A stretch of DNA of 64,000 bases, taken from positions 310,001-374,000 of the forward strand of contig CAWJNX010000002.1 in assembly GCA_963844395.1 (NCBI GenBank). Reading direction: 5' to 3'. The notes below the pieces were generated by a model. It had not been told where the DNA came from. It was given only the letters and a program-made list of their open reading frames with translations, and ran no database searches. Source of the DNA: VRUE01 sp963844395. GTDB taxonomy: Bacteria; Actinomycetota; Thermoleophilia; Solirubrobacterales; 70-9. The position numbers and the translations under genes were made by a program. Positions 46,201-55,327 of this stretch are shown in pieces (the stretch's first letter is position 1; the number at the start of each line of letters is the position of its first letter).

Positions 46201-46351
46201 GACCGTCGCCGTGCTGCTTGACGCGACCGTGATCCGCATCGTCCTGCTGCCGGCGCTGATGCTGCTGCTCGGCGACCGGGTCTGGTGGCTGCCGCGATCG
46301 CTGGAGCGAACCTTGCCCAGGATCGATCTTCACGGCTCGCGGGCGGGTTAG
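43232..46351 (+). CDS. MMPL/RND-family transporter, copy 2
   Basis: 1,039 residues from GTG 43232; an in-frame GTG at 43262 is also possible. Same layout as copy 1, with near-identical blocks (LSIPGTESSRGN, TLSPWDRGSVERLRPGPR, GFASLSRAVQEESI). It has the two groups of membrane helices and a coiled, Gly/Ala/Leu-rich helical insertion between them. The paralogy suggests duplication of a transport unit. Directly downstream are a four-helix secreted protein and the fifth four-cysteine paralogue. This mirrors copy 1, which lies next to paralogues 3 and 4. It is divergent from the Rieske gene. Confidence 0.92.
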   Translation: MSTAWYTQTPVSSGVSRGGGDEGGRTPLSLRHPRAMLVLAFVAFVVLAVLARGVEDKLRPSSLSIPGTESSRGNDLLNDHFGDTAPFAILLQGPAAQLDVQGPRLIRALRTDPAVSTLSPWDRGSVERLRPGPRKALIFADFHVDAEVAVRDTVPDLERTLEERISPPVRATQTGFASLSRAVQEESIDSTERAELIALPFLLVVLLLVFRSPVAAAIPLAFGAITVNASRGIISIAADWISIDAFSLTVCAMMGLALGVDYALLMVSRFREELLAGADPLEAARMTRRTAGRTTAFAGSTLFLAMLVTLLVMPGKLLLSLAGTAIVVTGISVLVAALVGPALLVLIGHNVNRWRLGGDGGGTRVMALVGAALSKPRLAVALIGALVLLLAAPVLALETGPPSAEQLPPSNSAREDAERIARVAGPGWDAPFVVVAVAKRGQITEERRLAALTRSQRQIADDPGVQAVIGPGQVKRRVAPLQEGGRDLLAGRGEANPERFERLGTRLGGAAGGVRQLRSGIEKASHGAGLLATGSGRAGSGAEQIEGGLARAVEGARGATGALDRLAEGSGKLAEGQRQAQLGALSLEGNANELLSRVRDRALEQARSLRADLKQRAAGDPSLAEEARESERLVESLAIARNDAQRVRNLSEQLRKGQTRLADGGARLHKGAERLADAAGGLPGGLERLRRGTAELVAGLAQLRGGADTLEQRLAEGFQRSQPLQTGLRRASVRVSVSADRFDRRVDRLRRSSPGIFDSGYFVLSALDGAPDEERERASEIVNLESGGQAAQMVVIPRYTFNTPGSIALNERLKDDAGELAAAADATTGVTGGAAKLIDYTDTITGRIPIVIAVISIATFLILVLILRAIPLAAIAVALNLVTVAVAFGILTLLFEVPEGWPLGGRTYVNAIGAAGIFGIVFGLSIDYAVFLLMRMREHYENGAPNEEAIAFGLERTARVITGAAAIMTAVFVAFAGAPIATVSQLGVGLTVAVLLDATVIRIVLLPALMLLLGDRVWWLPRSLERTLPRIDLHGSRAG

Positions 46352-46430
46352 TACATCGGAACTTCATATGAACCTGTGTATTTTCCAATCTGGGTTCACG
46401 CAGGGGAAAGCCGACAGGAGGATCGATCAC

Positions 46431-46937
46431 GTGGGAAGTCCGGCAAGGAAGTCGTCGCCGCTCAAGCTGAGCCTGGCCTTGGCTCTGGCGCTGCTCGCCG
46501 CGGTCCCGGTTGCGGCGGCGATCGAAGGGGAGCCGACGCGCGACGAATACGTCGCGGCGGTCGAGCCGATCTGCAAGGCAAACACCGAGGCCAACTCGCG
46601 GATCCTCAAGGGCGTCAAAACCCAGGTCAAGCAGGGCGAGCTGATTCCGGCCGGCAGGCGCTTCATCCGGGCGGCGACGGCGCTGGGGAAATCCGTGCGG
46701 CAGATTGCCGCCCAGCCGAAGCCGAGCGCCGACGCCGCCAAGCTCGAAAAATGGATCGGCTACCTGAAGCAGGAGAAGGTCCTCTTGCAGAAAATCGGCA
46801 AGGCGCTGAAGGCCAAGAACCGCTTCCAGGCGCAGCAATACGCGGTGAAGCTGAACCGCAACAACAATCGCGCCAATAACACCGTGATCAGCTTCGGCTT
46901 CGACTACTGCCGGATCGACTCCTCGAAGTTCCTCTAG
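46431..46937 (+). CDS. Secreted helical protein with one conserved cysteine pair
   Basis: 168 residues from GTG 46431, chosen because AGGAGG lies about 9 bases upstream; an ATG at 46368 lacks a good ribosome site. Signal peptide about 1-29 (LSLALALALLAAVPVAAA). The mature part has AVEPICKANTEANSRILKGV and FDYCRIDSSKFL with one Cys at each end, and amphipathic helices rich in Lys/Gln/Asn between. I recall similar proteins from Thermoleophilia genomes as uncharacterised. It sits between an MMPL gene and a four-cysteine paralogue. Confidence 0.72.
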   Translation: MGSPARKSSPLKLSLALALALLAAVPVAAAIEGEPTRDEYVAAVEPICKANTEANSRILKGVKTQVKQGELIPAGRRFIRAATALGKSVRQIAAQPKPSADAAKLEKWIGYLKQEKVLLQKIGKALKAKNRFQAQQYAVKLNRNNNRANNTVISFGFDYCRIDSSKFL

Positions 46938-46938
46938 C

Positions 46939-47715
46939 TTGAAGCCGGCGGGGCTGATCGCCTTCCTCCTGGCGCTGGCACTCGTCGCGACCGCGACCGC
47001 GACGGCCGAGGTCGAGCAGGAAGGCAACCTAGTGGTCGCCTTCGACGGTGGCATCGCACCACATGCCCTGCCGCGGGTCGGCACGGCGCCGGTCGCCGTC
47101 AGCGTCGAGACCACGATCAAGACCTCCGATGGCAGCGAACCGCCGCCGCAACTGCGCGAGATCGCGATCGGCATCAACCGCGAGGGAAAGCTGTTCGACC
47201 GCGGCCTGCCGACCTGCAGGATCCGCAGCATTCAGCCGGCGACGATCGCGGCGGCGCGGCGGATCTGCGGCGGAGCGATCGTCGGCAACGGCCACGTACG
47301 TGTCCAGGTGCACCTGACCAACCAGCAGCCGTTCACCTTCCAGGGCCCGATGCTGGTCTTCAACGCCGAGCCCTCTGGCGGCAAGCGGCGGATCCTGGCC
47401 CAGGTCTACGGCACCCGCCCGCCGTCGGCCTTCGTCCTCACCTTCAAGGTCCTGCGCCGCGGCGGGACCTTCGGCACCTTGATCCGGACGACCCTGCCGG
47501 CGTCGGCCCGCAAATGGGCTTACGTCACCCACTTCGACATGCGACTGCGGCGCACCTACACGTACAAAGGCAAGCGTCATAGCTACGTCAGCGCCGGTTG
47601 CGCGGCGCCAAAAGGCTTCCCGGGTGCGATCTACGCCTTCGCCCGCGGCACGTTCAAATTCGCGGGAGGACGGCAGGTGACCTCGACGTTGACCCGCGAC
47701 TGCAAGGTGCGCTGA
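46939..47715 (+). CDS. Secreted four-cysteine family protein, paralogue 5
   Basis: 258 residues from TTG 46939, starting two bases after the previous stop. Signal peptide about 1-24 (LIAFLLALALVATATATA). It shares the family frame: FDGGIAPHALPRVG, TIKTSDGSEPPPQLRE, GLPTC, RRICGG, FTFQGPMLVFNAEPSGG, RRTYTYKGKRHSY, SAGC and a final Cys (TRDCKVR). It is the most divergent of the five. Position directly after MMPL copy 2 and the helical secreted protein repeats the linkage seen at copy 1. Confidence 0.75.
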   Translation: MKPAGLIAFLLALALVATATATAEVEQEGNLVVAFDGGIAPHALPRVGTAPVAVSVETTIKTSDGSEPPPQLREIAIGINREGKLFDRGLPTCRIRSIQPATIAAARRICGGAIVGNGHVRVQVHLTNQQPFTFQGPMLVFNAEPSGGKRRILAQVYGTRPPSAFVLTFKVLRRGGTFGTLIRTTLPASARKWAYVTHFDMRLRRTYTYKGKRHSYVSAGCAAPKGFPGAIYAFARGTFKFAGGRQVTSTLTRDCKVR

Positions 47716-47724
47716 GAGGCCCTC

Positions 47725-48153
47725 TCAGGAGGTTCCGGCAATGGCGCTGGCGGCTGAGCGCCAGAGGTCCGGCACCTCGTCCTCGCGTCCCTCGGCGTGA
47801 CACTGGGCGCAGCGGCTGATCAGGTCCGCGAGTGCGTTCACCGCCTTGGTGTCGCCGAGCGCAGCTAGGCGCTCGATGCCGAGCGCGTAGAGGTAGTCAC
47901 CGGCGAGCAGCGAGAGGTCGGCGTCTTGACCGGAGAGCAGCCGCGGCTCGCCGTAATGGAGCAGGTAGCCCTCGCGGACGGACTCGACCACCAGCGCGTA
48001 CTCGGCCGGCGCTGCCGCGGTGCGCGGGCCGGCGGCGACCAGGGGGCCGAAGACGGGCTCCTCGGCGGGATCGACGACGTGGGGGGAGATCGGCGTGTTC
48101 TCCTCGCGCAATTGGGCGGCGAGGATGTGCAGGGTGTCCGGCGCGTCAGCCAT
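47725..48153 (-). CDS. Hypothetical protein downstream of hemL
   Basis: 142 residues from ATG 48153. Helical, with LHILAAQLREENTPISPHVV and YALVVESVREGYLLHYGEPR and a C-terminal Cys pair (RCAQCHAEG) resembling, but not proving, a CXXCH haem-c site. There is no signal peptide, so haem attachment outside the cell is unlikely. Function unknown. It lies after hemL on the same strand, separated by a palindrome. Confidence 0.65.
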   Translation of the reverse strand: MADAPDTLHILAAQLREENTPISPHVVDPAEEPVFGPLVAAGPRTAAAPAEYALVVESVREGYLLHYGEPRLLSGQDADLSLLAGDYLYALGIERLAALGDTKAVNALADLISRCAQCHAEGREDEVPDLWRSAASAIAGTS

Positions 48154-48197
48154 GCCTGGCGCTTTTCACCCCACATAGGACGTAAAAGGCGCCAGGC
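48154..48197. repeat. Palindromic element between hemL and the hypothetical gene
   Basis: GCCTGGCGCTTTT (48154-48166) and AAAAGGCGCCAGGC (48184-48197) are complementary apart from one bulged base. The loop reads CACCCCACATAGGACGT. The loop and right arm match the element at 7067-7115 in CATAGG(G)AC(A/G)TAA...GGCGC. Confidence 0.65.
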
Positions 48198-48201
48198 GAC
48201 C

Positions 48202-49506
<1,305 letters not shown>

Positions 49507-50544
49507 CGGTGAAGTAGCGGAGGCGGATCTTCTTGTACTCGGTCGAGGAGTAGAGGGTGGCGCGCGCGTCGGGGCCCATCCCGCATTCGTCGGCGATCGA
49601 GTCGAGGATCGCGTCGCACTCCTGCTTGGAGCGGCCGTGGGCCATCGTGAAGACGCTGTAGGGCCAGTCCTCGTAGGTGGGGCGCTGGTAGCAGTGGGAG
49701 ATGCCGCGGAAGGCGGCCATGCGGCGGCCGGTCTCCGAGATCTCCTCCTCCGGCACCTTCCAGACCCCCATCCCGTTGGCCGAGAAGCCGGCGCGGCGGT
49801 GGTAGAGGATCGCGGCGACGCGACGCAGCAGGTGGCGGTCAACCATGCTGCGCAGCTGCTCGAGAAAGTCCTCGGTGGAGACGCCCAGCTCGGCGGCGGC
49901 CTGGTCGTAGGGACGCTCGACCGGCGCCATCGGTCCCTGCCAGGCGCGGATCGCGGCAATATCGCGCTCGTCGTAGGGCTGCCGTTCCAGCTCGCGCGGG
50001 GGCGCCGCCTCGACCGCGGCGGCGAGCGCGTCGGTGCCCTTCTCCATCTCCAGGTTCATGTTGATCTTGAACAGGGTCAGGGTCGGCAGCTGGCGCATCG
50101 ACTCGGCCCCCGTCTCACGCATCAAAGCCTCGATCGTTCCAGCCATGCCGAGCTCGGAGTCGGGCGGGACGGCGATCGTGAACCAGAGATTGAAGTCGTG
50201 GGTGCGCAGGTAGTTGTGGGAGACGCCGGGATGGGCGTTGACCGCCGCCGCGGCGCGCTGTGGGTTCTCCGAGTCGACCTTGGCGGCGACCAGCATCGAC
50301 TCGTAGCCGAGCGCCCGCGTGTCGAAGATCGGCGTGATCTCGCGGATGATCCGCTCGTCGAGCAGGCGGCGGGTACGGGCGAGCACGTCCTCGATCTCCA
50401 TCTCCGCCTCGGAGGCGAGCAGGGCGAAGGGCTCGGGGTCGAGCGGGAAGCTCGACTGCAGCAGGTTCATCAGCCGCTTGTCGGTCTCGTCGAGCGGGAT
50501 CGCGGCGCCGTCGCGGCGCGAGCGCGCCTTCGACTGCGGGACCT

Positions 50545-51516
50545 TCACCGAAGCCATCCTGCCGCCTCCTTCGCGTAGTAGGTGACGATCGCGTCGGCAC
50601 CGGCGCGGCGGATCGAGGTCAGCGTCTCGAGCACCGCGGCGCGCTCGTCGATCCAGCCGTTGGCGGCGGCTGCCTTCAGCATCGAGTACTCGCCGGAGAC
50701 ATGGTAGGCGGCGACCGGGGCGCCGGTCTCGTCCTTGATGCGGCGAACGACGTCGAGGTACGGAGTGGCGGGCTTGACCATCAGCATGTCGGCGCCCTCG
50801 TCGAGGTCGAGCCTCGCCTCGCGCACCGCTTCGTCGGCGTTGGCGGGATCGAGTTGGTAGCCGCGGCGGTCGCCGAACTCGGGGGTCGAGTCGGCCGCGT
50901 CGCGGAAGGGACCGTAGAAGGCCGAGGCGTACTTCGCGCTGTAGGCGACGATTGGGACGCCAGCATGACCCTCCTCGTCGAGCTGATGGCGGATCGCTCC
51001 GACCCGCCCGTCCATCATGTCGCTGGGCGCGACCGCGTCGGCGCCGGCCTCGGCGTGCGAGATCGCGGTTTTCGCCAACAGCTCGACCGTCAGATCGTTG
51101 TCAACCTCGCCGTCGCGGAGGAAGCCGCAATGGCCGTGCGAGGTGTACTCGCAGAGGCAGACGTCGGTGATCACGGTCAGCTCGGGGTGCGCCTCCTTCA
51201 GCGCCCGCACCGCCATCTGCACGACGCCCTCGGCGTCGTAGGCGCCGGAGCCCGACTCGTCCTTGTCGGCGGGGACGCCGAAGAGCAGCAGCGCGCCGAG
51301 CCCGGCGGCGGCGATCTCGGTCGCCTCGGCGACCAGCTCGGAGATCGAGAAGCGCTCGATGCCCGGCATCGACTCGACCTCCTCGCGCACGCCCTCCCCG
51401 GCGACGACGAAGGCGGGCTGGATCAGGTGTGCCGGGGACAGCGTGGTCTCTCGGATCAGCGCACGCAGGGTCTCGGTGCGGCGCAGGCGGCGCAGGCGGG
51501 TGGCGGGGAACGACAT
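50545..51516 (-). CDS. hemB: Delta-aminolevulinic acid dehydratase (porphobilinogen synthase)
   Basis: 323 residues from ATG 51516. HemB condenses two aminolevulinates to porphobilinogen. Signatures: RLRRLRRTETLRALIRETTL, LIQPAFVVAG, a metal-site segment DVCLCEYTSHGHCG, the active-site Lys in AYSAKYASAFYGPFRDA, and MVKPATPYLD. The cysteines in DVCLCEYTSHGHCG indicate zinc type. A longer frame extending to 52377 is antisense to the ABC-transporter gene and is not used. First gene of the hemB, decarboxylase-like, hemL operon. Confidence 0.96.
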   Translation of the reverse strand: MSFPATRLRRLRRTETLRALIRETTLSPAHLIQPAFVVAGEGVREEVESMPGIERFSISELVAEATEIAAAGLGALLLFGVPADKDESGSGAYDAEGVVQMAVRALKEAHPELTVITDVCLCEYTSHGHCGFLRDGEVDNDLTVELLAKTAISHAEAGADAVAPSDMMDGRVGAIRHQLDEEGHAGVPIVAYSAKYASAFYGPFRDAADSTPEFGDRRGYQLDPANADEAVREARLDLDEGADMLMVKPATPYLDVVRRIKDETGAPVAAYHVSGEYSMLKAAAANGWIDERAAVLETLTSIRRAGADAIVTYYAKEAAGWLR

Positions 51517-51532
51517 AGAACGATTGTATGGG

Positions 51533-51622
51533 GAGGGATTGGGTGCCCCTCGCCCGGACAACGCTGGCCTAATTAGGCCGGCGTTTTGAGTATTCGCCCG
51601 TTCGAGGGGCACCCAATCCCTC
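51533..51622. repeat. Nested palindromic element, 20-bp perfect arms
   Basis: GAGGGATTGGGTGCCCCTCG (51533-51552) and its exact reverse complement (51603-51622) enclose a near-perfect 26-bp palindrome at 51560-51585 (AACGCTGGCCTA/ATTAGGCCGGCGTT). It lies in the divergent gap between hemB and an ABC-transporter gene. The architecture is like that of 6637-6768. Confidence 0.85.
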
Positions 51623-51651
51623 TCGGGCCAGCGCAAGTACCGTTCCCGTTC

Positions 51652-52380
51652 ATGGTGGGGACTGCGACGGCTGCGCTCGAGGCTCGGAAGCTGGTGAAGC
51701 TTTACGGGGAGCGCGAGGCGTTGAGGGGGGTCGACTTCGCTGTCCATCCTGGGGAGCTGATGGCGGTGATTGGGCCGAACGGGGCGGGGAAGACGACGCT
51801 GCTCTCGATCCTGGCGGGGATCTTGAAGGCCGATGGGGGTGAGGTTCACTCGCCTAACGGCAACGTTGGTTGGGTGCCTCAGCAGGCGGGGCTCTATCGG
51901 CGCCTGACCGTGGAGGAGAACCTGTTGCTCTTTGCGCGGCTTGAGAAGCATCCGCAGCCGCGTGCCTCCGTCGAGGAGATGCTGGAGCTGACCGGGCTGA
52001 GGGAGCGGCGGGGCGAGGTGGTTGCGCGGCTCTCGGGGGGGAACCAGCAGCGGATCAACATCGCGATTGGGCTGCTGGCGAGACCCGTGGCGCTGCTGCT
52101 GGATGAGCCCAGCGTTGGGCTCGATCCGCGCCAGCGGGCCCGTCTCTGGAGCTTCGTCTCCGCGCTGGCCGAGCGGGGGACGACGGTGATCTTCTCCACT
52201 CACGACATCCAGGAGGCCGAGCGCTACGGGCAGCGGCTGCTGGTCCTGGCCGACGGCGAGGGTCTCTTCGACGGCACGCCGGAGGAGCTGCGGGCCGCCG
52301 TGCGCAGCGAGGCGCCCGAGGCCGCGAGCAGCGACTTCGAGACCGCCTTCGTCGCCTTCCTCCAGCACCGGGGGCACTAG
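51652..52380 (+). CDS. ABC transporter ATP-binding protein
   Basis: 242 residues from ATG 51652; an upstream in-frame extension to 51586 crosses the palindrome and is not used. Walker A GPNGAGKTT, signature LSGGNQQR, Walker B LLLDEPSVGLDP and switch His in FSTHDIQEAE are all present. It resembles the exporter (ABC-2) ATPase class. The permease gene starts 3 bp after its stop, so the pair forms one exporter of unknown substrate. Confidence 0.95.
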   Translation: MVGTATAALEARKLVKLYGEREALRGVDFAVHPGELMAVIGPNGAGKTTLLSILAGILKADGGEVHSPNGNVGWVPQQAGLYRRLTVEENLLLFARLEKHPQPRASVEEMLELTGLRERRGEVVARLSGGNQQRINIAIGLLARPVALLLDEPSVGLDPRQRARLWSFVSALAERGTTVIFSTHDIQEAERYGQRLLVLADGEGLFDGTPEELRAAVRSEAPEAASSDFETAFVAFLQHRGH

Positions 52381-52383
52381 CCA

Positions 52384-53736
52384 ATGCGTTGGCTGCTGCT
52401 CAAGGACCTGCAGATCCTGCGCCGCTCACCTCTGCAGGCCGTCCTGCTGGTCGCCTACCCGGTGCTGATCGCGCTGCTCGTCGGCTTCGCAATCTCCCGC
52501 GATCCCGATAAGCCGCGCGTCGCCTTCATCAACGAAGTCCCGCAGGGGGCCAGAGTCGCCGCGGGTGGCACGAAGCTGCCGGCAATCGGGGTCGAGGACC
52601 GGATCTGCGGTGCGGTCGAGTGCGTCCACGTGGCCAGCCGCGCCGAGGCAATCGACGAGGTCCGCTCAGGCGACGTGCTGGCGGCGCTGATCCTGCCCAC
52701 CGATCTAGTCGACCGCCTCAACTCGCTCTCGACCCTCGACCCGCAGACGCCGGAAGTCGAGGTGATCCTCAACGAGGAGGACCCGGTCAAGGCGCAGCTG
52801 GTTAACGACCGCATCGACTCACTGCTGGCTCAGGCGAACCTCCTGGTGGCGCGCAGGATCGCCGCGGAAGGCGGTCGCTACCTGGGTCTGATCGTCAACG
52901 GCGGCACCTTCGACGTGCTCGGCAGGCCGATCCAGATCCTCGGCCTGCGCACCAGCGCGAGCATCCTGCGGGCGCTGCGCCCGGCACTCCCGGACGGACC
53001 GCTGCGGGGCTCGCTCGACCGGGTGATCGGCTTCGCCAGCCAAGCCCGCGACAACCTCGACGTTGCCGAGCCGCTGATCGATCGCCTCGCCCAGCCGATC
53101 GTGGTCGATAAGCAAGTGGTGAGCGAGCCATCGCCGCCGCTTGACGTCTTCGCGATCGCGGTGGCTGCGACGCTCACCCTCGCCTTCGTCACGGTGCTGC
53201 TGGTAGCCGGGTCGCTTGCCCTGGAGCGCGAGGAGAACGCCTTCCCGCGCCTCACCCGCGGCCTGGTCTCCCGCTCGGCTCTACTCGGCGAGAAGGTCGG
53301 TCTTGGGATCGCGGTCGGCCTAGTGGTGACGCTGTTGATGCTGGTCGGCATGCAGCTGTTCGTCTCGCTCGACTGGGGCCGCTTCGGCCTCTGGTTGGCG
53401 GCGATCCTCGCCGGCGCTGCGGCGCTCGGAGCGGCTGGGGCGGCGCTCGGAGCGGCTGCGCGCGAGGTGAGGGCGGTCTCGCTGCTCGCCTTCATGCTGA
53501 CCCTGCCAATCGCCTTGCTCTCACTGGTCCCCTCCGGTGCGGTCGGCGGCGTCGTCTACGACGGCATCCGGTTGGTGACCGCCGTCTTCCCGTTCAAGCC
53601 GGCGCTGCAGGCGATGACCGCGGCGCTCGAGCCTGCCGGCCCGGGGATCGGGGCGCCACTCCTCCACCTCGCAATCCTCGCCGTCGCCTACGGCCTGATC
53701 GCCCGCCTGGCACTGCGCCGCTTTTCCGTTGCCTGA
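52384..53736 (+). CDS. ABC-2-type transporter permease
   Basis: 450 residues. One membrane helix at the N-terminus (LLVAYPVLIALLVGFAI), a soluble extracytoplasmic domain of about 220 residues, then about five helices at the C-terminus (TLTLAFVTVLLVAGSLALER, RSALLGEKVGLGIAVG). This is the typical ABC-2 export permease layout. It forms the channel for the ATPase before it. Substrate unknown; lipids, drugs or polysaccharides are common for this class. Confidence 0.9.
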   Translation: MRWLLLKDLQILRRSPLQAVLLVAYPVLIALLVGFAISRDPDKPRVAFINEVPQGARVAAGGTKLPAIGVEDRICGAVECVHVASRAEAIDEVRSGDVLAALILPTDLVDRLNSLSTLDPQTPEVEVILNEEDPVKAQLVNDRIDSLLAQANLLVARRIAAEGGRYLGLIVNGGTFDVLGRPIQILGLRTSASILRALRPALPDGPLRGSLDRVIGFASQARDNLDVAEPLIDRLAQPIVVDKQVVSEPSPPLDVFAIAVAATLTLAFVTVLLVAGSLALEREENAFPRLTRGLVSRSALLGEKVGLGIAVGLVVTLLMLVGMQLFVSLDWGRFGLWLAAILAGAAALGAAGAALGAAAREVRAVSLLAFMLTLPIALLSLVPSGAVGGVVYDGIRLVTAVFPFKPALQAMTAALEPAGPGIGAPLLHLAILAVAYGLIARLALRRFSVA

Positions 53737-53746
53737 GTCGCAGGTT

Positions 53747-53783
53747 CCCTCCTTTTTGACTCTCAGGGAAGCAAAAGGGAGGG
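53747..53783. terminator. Bidirectional terminator
   Basis: CCCTCCTTTTTG (53747-53758) against CAAAAGGGAGGG (53772-53783), 11 of 12 paired, with T runs on one side and A runs on the other. It lies between convergent genes. Confidence 0.75.
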
Positions 53784-53787
53784 CGCG

Positions 53788-54501
53788 TCAGCGCTGGTGG
53801 TGAGCGCTCGAGTGATATCTGTGCGGGGCGTTCCAGCGGTCCCCTTGGCAGCCGGGCGACTCGGGCGACTTCCCCTCGCCGGTGGAGTTACCCCACCGCC
53901 CCGCCCAGGCTGACCACGGACCGAAGTCGCGCCACTCGATCGCGTCGAGGACATCACCCTTGCCGTCACCGTCATCGCCGATTTCCGGCAGCTGATTGAC
54001 CGGCTCGAAGAAGTTGGCATGTGAGCCATAGGCGACGTAGACGACGGGGCGGCTGTCTCGCTTCTCCACCTCCCACCACATCCGTGCGCCGCCGGAGCGG
54101 TGCTGCGAGGTGGTCATGCAGACCGGTCGGTCTCCGGAATAGCCGACCTGCACGAACTCCCAGTCCCCCTCGTGGTTCCCGGTCACAACGACCTTCTTCG
54201 GGTTGTAGAGGTACCAGAGCCAGTACTGGACCCAATCCAAGCCGCCGCCTCTGACGGTGCGCCGGTAGCCGACCCGACCGAAACGGCTCTGCATCTCCGC
54301 CTCGTAAGTGTGTGGTTGCGGTGGAAGGTTCATCCGCCCCCCACCGGCGGGAAGTGACTCGAGCGAGACCAGGCCCAGCTCGCGGCCGTCGGGACCGATC
54401 AGCTTCGACTCCAGCGCCTCGATGCTCTCGACGGCGGCGGGCAGGAACTCCTCGCGCGAGTCGAAGACGAAGATCGGCTCTTGTCCCTTGCCCGGGGTCA
54501 C
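53788..54501 (-). CDS. Vps62-related protein
   Basis: 237 residues, no signal peptide seen. The region YWLWYLYNPKKVV, HEGDWEFVQVG, RPVVYVAYGSHANFFEP and AWAGRWGNS matches the Vps62-like (vacuolar sorting 62) family found in fungi, plants and some Actinobacteria. It is divergent from the YmdB gene, with a TATATAG in the short gap. The biochemical role of the family is not settled. The N-terminus is uncertain: it could start later than ATG 54501. Confidence 0.75.
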   Translation of the reverse strand: MTPGKGQEPIFVFDSREEFLPAAVESIEALESKLIGPDGRELGLVSLESLPAGGGRMNLPPQPHTYEAEMQSRFGRVGYRRTVRGGGLDWVQYWLWYLYNPKKVVVTGNHEGDWEFVQVGYSGDRPVCMTTSQHRSGGARMWWEVEKRDSRPVVYVAYGSHANFFEPVNQLPEIGDDGDGKGDVLDAIEWRDFGPWSAWAGRWGNSTGEGKSPESPGCQGDRWNAPHRYHSSAHHQR

Positions 54502-54527
54502 CCTCCGAAAACCTATATAGATCAGCC

Positions 54528-55307
54528 ATGCGGGTGCTCTTCATCGGGGACGTCGTTGGCGGGCCGGGACGGCGCGGGCTGAAGGCGGCGATGCCGGAGC
54601 TGCGCGAGCGACTCCGGCCGGACTTCGTGATCGTCAACGGCGAGAACTCAGCCGGTGGGATGGGGATCACCGAGAAGACGGCGAAGACAATCTTCGATCT
54701 CGGCGCCGACGTGATCACCACCGGCAACCACGTCTACCGCCACCGCGAGGCCTACGACTTCCTCGACAGAACCGAGCGGGTGATCCGGCCAGCCAACTAT
54801 CCGCACGCCAACCCGGGCCGCGGCCACACCATCGTCGAAGCGGCGGGGATGCGGATCGGCGTGATCAACCTGAGCGGCGCAGTCGGCCTCCAGGTCGGCC
54901 GCTCGCCCTTTCACGAGGTCAACAGCATCCTCGAGCGGCTCGAGGCCGACTGCACGATCATCGACTTCCACGCCGAAGTCAGCAGCGAGAAGGTCGCGAT
55001 GGGCTGGCACCTCGACGGCCGGGTCGCCGCCGTGCTCGGAACCCATACCCACGTGCCGACCGCCGACGCGCGCGTCCTGCCTCAGGGCACCGCCCACATC
55101 TCCGACGTCGGCATGACCGGCTCGCGGACCAGCGTGCTTGGGGTCAAGCCGGAGCAGGTGTTGGAGCGCTTCATCACGCAGATGCCGGTCAAATTCGAGA
55201 CGGCCGAGGACGACGTCTGGGTGATGGGGGTGGTGGTCGAGGTCAACGAGCGGGGGCTAGCCGACTCGATCGAGCAGGTGATGGTGCCCGCTCCGGCGAG
55301 CCCGTAG
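54528..55307 (+). CDS. YmdB-family metallophosphoesterase
   Basis: 259 residues from ATG 54528. The TIGR00282/YmdB family hydrolyses 2',3'-cyclic nucleotides or cAMP. It has FIGDVVGGPGRRG at the N-terminus, VIVNGENSAGGMGIT, GNHVYRHRE and VLGTHTHVPTADARVLP, with all metal-binding His/Asp/Asn positions visible. No frame break. Many bacteria carry this gene next to rny (RNase Y), but none is seen here. Confidence 0.92.
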   Translation: MRVLFIGDVVGGPGRRGLKAAMPELRERLRPDFVIVNGENSAGGMGITEKTAKTIFDLGADVITTGNHVYRHREAYDFLDRTERVIRPANYPHANPGRGHTIVEAAGMRIGVINLSGAVGLQVGRSPFHEVNSILERLEADCTIIDFHAEVSSEKVAMGWHLDGRVAAVLGTHTHVPTADARVLPQGTAHISDVGMTGSRTSVLGVKPEQVLERFITQMPVKFETAEDDVWVMGVVVEVNERGLADSIEQVMVPAPASP

Positions 55308-55327
55308 CGACCGGCTTCGGTCTTTCG

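Noticed and set aside
44576..46333. 585-residue minus-strand frame
   Set aside because: It is antisense to MMPL copy 2, with the low-complexity Gln/Asp/Arg composition of a shadow frame.
48181..48197. Start of a hemL leader or riboswitch
   Set aside because: It lies downstream of hemL in its direction of transcription and resembles another palindromic repeat in the window.
51517..52377. Long upstream extension of hemB
   Set aside because: It is antisense to the ABC ATPase gene and crosses a palindrome. ATG 51516 gives a normal-length HemB.
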